Assembly (NCBI GenBank): GCA_947471745.1
Contig: CANJKZ010000960.1
Location: 1,984,001-2,048,000, forward strand
DNA from: Closterium sp. Naga37s-1
Taxonomy: Eukaryota; Streptophyta; Zygnematophyceae; Desmidiales; Closteriaceae
Reading direction: 5' to 3'
Length of the DNA: 64,000 nt
The translations under genes were made by a program, and so were the position numbers. Shown in pieces: positions 45,408-54,400 of this stretch. How positions within the stretch are numbered: the first letter of the stretch is position 1; each line of letters begins with the position of its first letter. The notes below the pieces were generated by a model. It was not told the origin of the DNA and ran no database searches. It worked only from the letters and a program-made list of their open reading frames with translations.

Positions 45408-48400
45408 ATGTTGCCATCTTCGTTGCCCCTGTCAAACTGCTGGAATCGCCAGCCGTTGCATCAGTATCGCCATGCCGTCGCATGTCTTTCGCGATTGCTC
45501 CTCCCGCACGTCGCTCGCAGCGTGCGACGCGGCGAGCTGCATGACGTCAGCGAATCCTTAGAGCAATGGCTCTTTCGGTCGCGAAGCCTCCCTGCTGCGG
45601 TCGATCGCGCGTCGTACTCCGTGGACCTCGACGAAACCCATGTTCGAGAGCAGGGATTTGACGCAGCTGTTACAGTTGACACATTAAATGCTTTCTCGCG
45701 ACACCCTAACAACTCCCGGGTGCTGCAGACACCTCTCTCACTCCCCTCTACCCACGACCTGTTTCTCTCCCGCTCCCTCCTCGCCTCCAAATGTCAGCCT
45801 GACGATTCCTTATTTCCCGATTTCACTCATTTGACGTTTGGAGATTCACGACGGTTGGAATTTTCCCATCCGTCGCAGTGTCCCCGTCGATCGCACCGTC
45901 TCTCCCACCGTCCGTCTCTCGAAGCGCGGTTCCATCACTCTCTCTCGACCTCGCGGCTCCGCGACTCCTCGATGCACGACGAGCCGCCCCACCAGCCGCA
46001 GCAGCCGCGTCAGCAACGGTACGCCGCGAGCCTCGCGGCTGCAACGGCGGCGCGGGAGGAAGAGGAGGACGGGACGGAAGCGGAGGAGGTGGAGAAGGAG
46101 GAAGAGCGAGGAGAGGAGGAAGGTCGTCGAGAGAAACGCAAGCAACGGGCAAAAGGAGGGGAGGAAGAGGAGAAGATGACGTTAACGCAAGGGGAAAACT
46201 TGGTCAGATTTGATCCTTCTACTGCCCTTATCAGACCATCCACCAGAGAAGATTCGGCGCCAAGGTCAGCCATGGCTGACGGTGCTGTGGCAGGGAAAGA
46301 AGCGGTGACTGACGAGGTGACTGACGTGTTGACGGACTCGTTCGGGCGGCAGCACAGCTACCTGCGCATCTCGCTGACGGAAAGGTGCAACCTGCGGTGC
46401 TCCTACTGCATGCCCGCTGAAGGCGTGCAGCTCACGGTGAAAGAGTGAGTGGTGTAACCGTGAGGCATGGCCCTGGGAACACGTAGCAGCACCAGGTGAG
46501 AATCTGTGCCTTTCAGTCATTGTGGTATGAGGTGTTTTGACTGTATGCGTGCTGAAGAAAGGGAGTGGAGTGAGTGGTGTAGTGTCGAGCTGACGCCAGA
46601 CTCCTTGGCAGCACAGCTACCTGCGGATCTTGCTGACTGAGAGGTGCAATCTGCAGTGCTCCTACTGCATGCCGGCTGAAGGCGTGCAGCTCACGCCAAA
46701 AGAGTGAGTGGTGGTGGTGAGATGTGGCACGTAAGGTTGCCCTGGCACTAGGCGTAGAATCACTTGGGTTGCCTCTGGGAATCTGGGTGTGTGAGCACAA
46801 GTGCAAGTGCATGTGAGAGGTGCAACCTGCGGTGCTCCTACTGCATGCCGGCCGAATGGGTGCAGCTCACGCCAAAAGAGTGAGTGGCGTGACCGTGAGA
46901 CATGGTTGTACTTGCAGCACATGGGTTGCTTGCCATGAGGCATGGCCATAGGAGCACATAGGTAGCGTGCCATGCTTGCTCCACACAACTCCTCTTCGCC
47001 AATCTCTTGTCCCCACCCCTCAACCCCTTACTGCCCCTTGCCGCTACTGCATACAGGCACCTGCTTTCAACGGACGAGGTCATTCGCCTGGCGTCGGTGT
47101 TTGTGTCGCAAGGCGTGAGTAAGATCAGGCTCACAGGCGGCGAACCCACAGTCCGACGAGACATCGTTGACATCTGCAGCTCTCTCTCCGCCCTGCCAGG
47201 TATGTGTGCGCTCATCTCAGCCAGGTGTGTGTGCTCTCTCTGCTCTGCAAGGAGTGACCGAAATCAGGCTGACAGGCGGCGAACTCACAGTCCGACGAGA
47301 CGAGACATCGTTGACATCTGCCAGTCGCTCTCCGCTCTGCCAGGTGTGGATGCTCTCTCTTCTCTCCCAGATGTGAATGCTCGCTCTGCTCTCCAAGGAG
47401 CGACTAAGATCAGGCTGGCAGGCGGCGAGCCCACAGTCAGGCGAGCCATCATTGACAACTGCACCTCGCTTTCCGTCCTGCCAGGTATGAATGAATCGAC
47501 TAGAGAGCTGCCCTGCACATTCATTCATACCTGGCAGTGCTCTGCCCTGCCATGCCAAGGATCGACTTGTGCGCCACTGTGGGCAGCTCTAGCTCGCTCT
47601 CCGCTCTGCTGCCAGGTATTGACTCTCAGGCAGCTATGCACTCACAAACGATGAGCCCATGAACGCACACATGATCGGATACGACGAGTTATCGTGTAAC
47701 CGCTGCTGCCCCTCTGTGTCCACACAGGGCTGAGCACCCTAGCGCTCACATTGAATGGCATTCTGCTGCCGGCCAAGCTGCCAGCCCTGAGGGAGGCGGG
47801 GCTTGTTAGAAATAGTCAGTCAACACTTTGTACTATATTCTATATCGGTTAGGTTACTTTGTAGGTTGGGTGTAGATTTGTAATCCCAACCCTATCTGGT
47901 TGGGATTCCCTCGTAATCCTGCAAATCTGCCAACTCACCAATTGGAGATTTGCTAGGATTCCCATCCCATCCTTTCCCTAGCTTTGCTCAACCCAACCCT
48001 GTTTGTACTTAAGGCCTAGTGCCTTCCTTATCAAGCAATCAGTTCAGTTCCAATTCTATCATGGTATCGAGCTAGTAAATTCCGCTCACACGGAATCCGA
48101 TCCTTGGCGTCCCGATGGTTCTCTCCTTTTAGGCTATGCCTATTTCGGTTCCCGGCTCCTACGCTTAGCGTTTTTCAGAAACTTCACATCGTCGCTCCGG
48201 TCAAGCGCGCATTCGGCTTCCTTCATCGCGCATCTCGTTTTTCAACGGCGACATTCTCAGCTTTCGACTTCCTTCATCGTAAGCTTCTGGTTTTTATATC
48301 TCCGTGGCAATTTTCGCATCTTCTTAACTTCGAACAGGTTTTCAGCGGCGCAGCGGAACAGGTCCAGCGGCGCAGCGGAACAGGTTTTCAGCGGCGCAGC

Positions 48401-51400
48401 GGAACAGGTCCAGCGGCGCAGCAGAACAGGTTTTCAGCGGCGCAGCGGAACAGGTTCAGCGGCGCAGCGGAACAGGTTCAGCGGCGCAGCGGAACAGGTT
48501 CAGCGGCGCAGCAGAATAGGTCCAGCGGCACAGCAGAACAGGTCAGCGGCGCAGCAGAACAGGTCAGCGGCGCAGCAGAGAAGCGGAACAGGGGCAGCAG
48601 CGAAGCAGAACAGGGGGCATTGGCGAAGCAGTATATCAGGGTATAGTACGGGCATTCTATTGCCAAAATCGCGTTTCGAACTTCCTCAATTTCCAAAATC
48701 ACCCGAACTCCGCTCCGCTACGTATCGGAGACTTTAGCGCTGCGCTCCGCGCGAAATGGCAACTTCAACTTCCACTCTCGTCGGAAACCTCATCATCCTT
48801 AACCTCGCTCCCAACGGCACGAGTACCAATTTCGGGGAGTGGTGCTATGGAGTGGAGAAGCACCTTCTTAGCTCGGAGCTCAAGGGAATTTGCCTCAAGG
48901 ACATCCTCCTCAATCGCGGCAAGGGGACGATGCCTCTCCCTCCCGATCCTCTCGGCGAAGGCGCCACTGCCACAGCCAAGCTTGCTTTCGACGCTAAAAC
49001 CACCAAGTATGAGACGGACTTCAGTCTCTGGGAGCAGGCGGATGCGGCAGTGATTAGGGTTTTCATCACCACCACCCCAGTCGAGTTAGTCAAGTCCTAC
49101 CGCACCTTCCGCTCTGCGCATGACATTTGGAAGTACCTCCAGGATCGCTTTCAGGACAAAACTGCCGTGGGGGTTGCAATCCTCATTCCTCGCATGTTCC
49201 AAATCCGCCTTGAGGAATGCCCGGGCATGGCAGACTACATCTCTGAAATCCGCAACATCCATGAGGAGCTCAAGGACATTGGGATCACCTTCCCCGAACA
49301 GGCACTTGCTGCTGGGCTTCTCGTCGGACTCACCCCGGCCTACAACGTCACCAGTTCCATGCTCAAGCAGCTCCCCACCAAGGAACTCACCTTCGAGAAA
49401 GTCGCTTCGGCCCTTCTCTCTGCCGAAAAGGACCTTGCATGCTGTGCGCTACTCCCCTGGCATCCCATTTCGTTCCCAGCAGGGCCAGAGGCGCAACTCC
49501 TTTCCCCCATGCCAGTACCTCATTAGGAAGGGTCCACGTGCGGGGTAGAAATGCAACGGCACCAACCACCCTGAGGCAACTTGCTTCAAGAAGCGAGATG
49601 ACGAGTGGTATGACGTCCACGGTGTCTCCAAGGACAAGCGTCCTCCCAACTGGGCACCACCCCGTCGCGTGAACCAGGTCGAGGTAGTGGAGGAACCTGC
49701 TCAGGCATTTGCTAGTGCCCCATTTGATGTTCGCCTTAACCTGTTGTTCTCTGGTGCTGGTCTTCTTAATGAGAAGGGGTCGCAGTACATCGGTGTTTCA
49801 ACCACACAGGGAATTGAGTTCATACTAGACAGTGGTGCCACCCACACAGTGCTTAAAGACCAAACTGCCTTCGTTCCCTACCAGGCTCCCACCTCACTCC
49901 TTGGAGCCGATTCTAGCTTCTCCATCCAATGCCATGGGTCCTCCACAGTTTCCTGTCCAGCTTTCCCATCCGGCACAGTCACTGGCATCTGTGCCCCTAC
50001 CCTCCGCTACAACCTTCTTGCACAGCGGGAAATCCAACACGCAGGCGTGATCACCATCTTTCCCAATGATGTTGACTACTGTGACATGTTTGACGCCAAA
50101 ACCGGACTCCATCTTGCCCGCTTCACCCTCAACTCCAACAACCTGTACACACTAGTTGTACCTCCCGTTCAAACATGCTCCCTCACCAACCTTCCGTTTC
50201 CATCCTCAGACTCCCCCTCATGTCACTGCCGCCTCCTCAATGACAAGACTATGCTATTTCATAACCGCCTCGGCCACATCAACTTCCGCGCACTTTCAGA
50301 CCTTGCCACCAAACAACTCCTTCATGGACTGCCCGCCTCACTTCCACAACCCCCCTCTCTTTCTGGACCACCTTGCCTTGACTGTGCACAGAGCAAGCTT
50401 CGGGAACAGCCCCATCCTCCCACTGAGTCCACCTCTACCGCACCTCTTGATCGCGTACACATGGACCTTTGGGGTCCAGCTCCTGTTCGTTCCCGTGGCG
50501 GACACTTCTACTTCCTTGTCATCGTTGATGACTATTCCCGCTATGTGTCCGTTCACCTTCTCACCGCCAAGTCTGAAGCCCCAGCCATTATCATGGAATG
50601 GGCAAGGCAGGCTCATTCACACTTCAAAACCAAAATCAAGATTCTTCACTCTGACGGTGGCGGTGAATTCCGCAACAACACTCTCAAAGCTTTCTGCTCT
50701 ACTGAGGGTATTCGTCAGACCTTCACCCTTCCAGACAGCCCTCAACAGAACGGTGTTGCTGAGAGCCGAAACCGCATCCTGGTGCAGATTGCTCGCTGCC
50801 TCCTCACACATGCTTCCGCCCCTCCCTCTCTTTGGGGATACGCCATGCTCCATGCTGCCGCCCTCCACAATCTCCATCCTCATCCTCACCACACCCACAC
50901 CACCCCCGCAGAGCTGTGGACGGGTCAAAAGCCGTCCGTCCGCCCTCTTCGTGTATGGGGGTGCACTTCCTATGTTCTCCTCAACTCCCAAGCCCGTCGT
51001 GCAGCTGGCGGCAAGCTTGCTCCGAAAACAATCACGTGCGTGTACCTCGGACACAACTCGGACTCGCCAGACTACCTCTTCCTCCATCCTACCACCAACA
51101 AACTTTATCGCAGCCGAAATGTTTTCTTCGATGAATCCCACCCGTTCTACCCCTCCTCCACAGTTTCTCCTTCTCCTCCGCCTCCTTCTCTTACTTGGGC
51201 TGACTTTGACAGCCTTCCTCCTGCCACCACTCCATCTCCTCCTCTTCCTGCTCCCTCCACAGTTTCCGACCCCCCGTCACCCGCTTCCCCTTCCAGCACC
51301 ACGCAGTCTCCCCCGCTCCTTCCCGCCCCCGAGCCCATTCCTCTCAAAACCTACCAACGCCGTCCTCCTGCTGCTGCTCTTCCTCCTGATCCAGCTCCTC

Positions 51401-54400
51401 CTCCTGATCCAGCTCCTGCTCCTGATCCAGCTGCTGTTCTTGATGCTGCCACTACACCTGCTGCTTCTCCCCCTCCAGCTCCGCCTCCCTCCCCCATCGC
51501 TGGTCGCACCCGTTCGCTCAAAGCTCCCAAGCCTCTTTCCCTTTCCATTCGTGTCTCTCTCAATCCTCCTCCTGTCGGGGGTGATTATTCGCTCATGCCC
51601 TCCCTTCTTGAGGACAGACATGAGGAGTTGATTGAGATTGACTCAGCCATACACGCACTCTGCTCCCTCTTTCCAGATATCGCAGAATCTCCCACCCTCG
51701 ACTCCTCGGACAACCCCTCCATCCCCACACCTCTCACCTATGCTGAAGCAGTTTCTGGTCCTCACGCCGCTCAATGGCTAGGGGCCATTGTCGCAGAGTG
51801 TGAGGCCTTCATTCACACAGGAACTTTCACAGATGTCTCTCCTCCTTCCGGCGTCAACATTGTGAAGGGAAAATGGGTTTTCCGGGTGAAACAACTTCCA
51901 GGCGAATTTCCCGTCTTCAAAGCCCGGTACTGTGCCAAGGGATTTACCCAAAAGCATGGACTGGACTTCTTTGAGACATTCTCTCCCACCGCCAAACCTC
52001 CCACACTGCGCACCCTTCTCAATGTTGCCGCTCGAGATGACATGGAGGTTGACTGCATGGATGTGTCCTCTGCGTTTCTGCAAAGGATCCTTCGAGAGGA
52101 AATCTACATGGAGCGGCCCGAAGGATTTCCAGCTCCTTTTCCACCAGGCACTGTATGGAAGCTTGAATCGACCAGTCTATGGCCTCAAGCAAGCACCCCG
52201 GGAATGGCACAACAAGCTCAAGAGCAGCTTAGGGTCCCTCGACTTTCACCCATCCACCTCTGACCCCAGCCTCTTCATCCGAGCAACACCATCCCGCTTC
52301 TTCATCTTGGTTTATGTCGATGACATGATCCTTGTCACCAAGGATCAGACTGAGCTGGCAGCAGTCAAAACCGCACTTGGTGAGAAGCTGGCTATGAAGG
52401 ATCTTGGGAAACTGACGAACTATCTGGGCATGGAAATCACACGTGATCGCACGGCCCGCACCATCACCCTCTCGCAGAAGTTCTACATCAACAACGTTCT
52501 GACCAGGTTTAAGATGCAGGAAGCAGCTTCAATGCCCACCCCACTCTCTCTGCAGCACCAACTCACTGCACCCTCTGTTCCCTCACCTGAGCCCTGTGAT
52601 GAGGCTTACCCCGAGCTCGTCGGTTCCCTCATGTACGCGATGATGTGCACTCGACCAGATTTGGCCTATCCAGTCAGTGTCCTGTCTCGCTACGTTGCAC
52701 CTGGTCGCTTCACGAGCCACCACTGGTCTGCCGCCAAGCGGGTCCTCCGCTATCTCAAAGGCACACAGGACTATGTGCTCACTCTTGGCGGCTCTTCCCC
52801 TGTTCGCCTTGAGGGGTACAGTGACTCGTCCTATGCTGATGTCCAAAGTGATCGGCGCTCTTCCCAAGGATATTGCTTTACCCTTGGCAGTGGGGTTGTC
52901 AGTTGCCGCTCCACTCGGTCGTCTTCCGTCTCACTGTCGACCTGTGAGGCAGAGCTGTATGCCGGGACCATGGCTGCCCAAGAGGCCCGTTGGCCCTCCT
53001 TCTTGCTGGCAGAACTTGGGTATCCTCAACCAGCCCCAACGCTTTGGTGTGACAACGAGAGCACCATTCATCTCACAAAGGACCCCGTCTTCCACGGCCG
53101 CACCAAGCACGTTGAGGTCCGTCACTACTTTCTTCGTGAGCTGGTGCAGCGCGAGCAGCTGAAGGCTGAACACATTGCCTCCGACTGCAACCTTGCTGAC
53201 TTGCTTACCAAGTCTCTTGTTCGCCAAGACCACTACCGCCTCCTCTCGTCCATGGGTGTTGGGCCACCATGTGGCTGAAGTGTTGTCAGCCTAGGGGGTG
53301 TGTTAGAAATAGTCAGTCAACACTTTGTACTATATTCTATATCGGTTAGGTTACTTTGTAGGTTGGGTGTAGATTTGTAATCCCAACCCTATCTGGTTGG
53401 GATTCCCTCGTAATCCTGCAAATCTGCCAACTCACCAATTGGAGATTTGCTAGGATTCCCATCCCATCCTTTCCCTCGCTTTGCTCAACCCAACCCTGTT
53501 TGTACTTAAGGCCTAGTGCCTTCCTTATCAAGCAATTAGTTCAGTTCCAATTCTATCAGGGCTGACCCACCTGAACGTCAGTCTAGACACCCTGGTGGAG
53601 CCCAAGTTTGAGCCGCTCATCTCTCCATGCACCTCTCCTCCTCTTCATGCACCTCTCCTCCTCTTCATGCACCTCTCCTCCTCTTCATGCATCTCCTGCT
53701 GTGCCCCCACCTCTGCCCCCTCCTCTGCCCCTGCCTGTCCGCACCCCATGCACAGGCCTCCACACACTAGCACTCACCTCCAATGGCATTCTGCTGCCGG
53801 CGAAGCTGCCAGCCCTGAGGGCGGCAGGCCTCACCCACCTGAACGTCAGTCTAGACACCCTGGTGGAGCCCAGGTTCGAGCTGCTCACACGCAGAAAGGG
53901 GCACGCGCGCGTCCTCAGAGCTATCGATATGGCACTGGACCTGGGCTTCAAGCCGCTCAAGGTGAGAGGGGCTGACTGAGATTCTAGGGCTGATTTCGGT
54001 GTGACTGTCTGAGTGTCTGTCTACCTGCCAACCAGCCACGCTCCTGCTGAAGCTAAGGGGGGCGGGTTTCTCTCATCTGAACGTCAGCCTAGACACCCTG
54101 GTGGAGCCCAGGTTCGAGCTGCTCACACGCAGAAAAGGGCATGCGCACGTGCTCAGAGCTATTGACATGGCGCTGGATCTGGGCTTTAAGCCGCTCAAGG
54201 TGAGAGGGGCTGATTGAGACTCTAAGGCTGATTTTGGCCTGTCTCATCTGAACGTCAGCCTAGACACCCTCATGGAGCCCAGGTTTGAGCTGCTCACACG
54301 CCGAAAGGGGCACGCGCGCGTCCTCAGAGCTATTGATATGGCACTGGACCTGGGCTTTAAGCCGCTCAAGGCGAGATGGGCTGGTTTGAGTCTATCTGTC

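Larger units (their letters stand above)
47804..53558 (+). mobile_element. Ty1/copia LTR retrotransposon B, young, nearly whole
   Basis: Two 258-bp LTRs (47804-48061 and 53301-53558) begin TGTTAG and end TATCA. They differ at only about two positions, so insertion was recent. The target duplication GGGCT is perfect (47799-47803 and 53559-53563). The primer site TGGTATCGAGCT starts at 48062 and the polypurine tract CTAGGGGGTG ends at 53300. Parts in order are a repeated leader, gag, protease, integrase, reverse transcriptase and RNase H. It shows about two breaks and otherwise looks whole. It lies in the same orientation as CNX2. Confidence 0.96.
47736..53650 (+). pseudogene. Extra copy of CNX2 exon 3, split by copia B
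   Basis: Before the LTR element, a CAG acceptor (to about 47727) leads to [20 protein letters not shown] and LREAGL. After the element, [16 protein letters not shown] continues and then decays into CTCTTCATGCAC repeats. This copy resembles exon 3 (53756-53961) but lacks its 3' half and donor, so it is a partial duplicate and not the working exon. Confidence 0.85.

Noticed and set aside
53595-53720. CTCTTCATGCAC repeats as coding sequence
   Set aside because: They are four copies of a short repeat following the broken exon-3 copy, lying before the real CNX2 acceptor at 53755.
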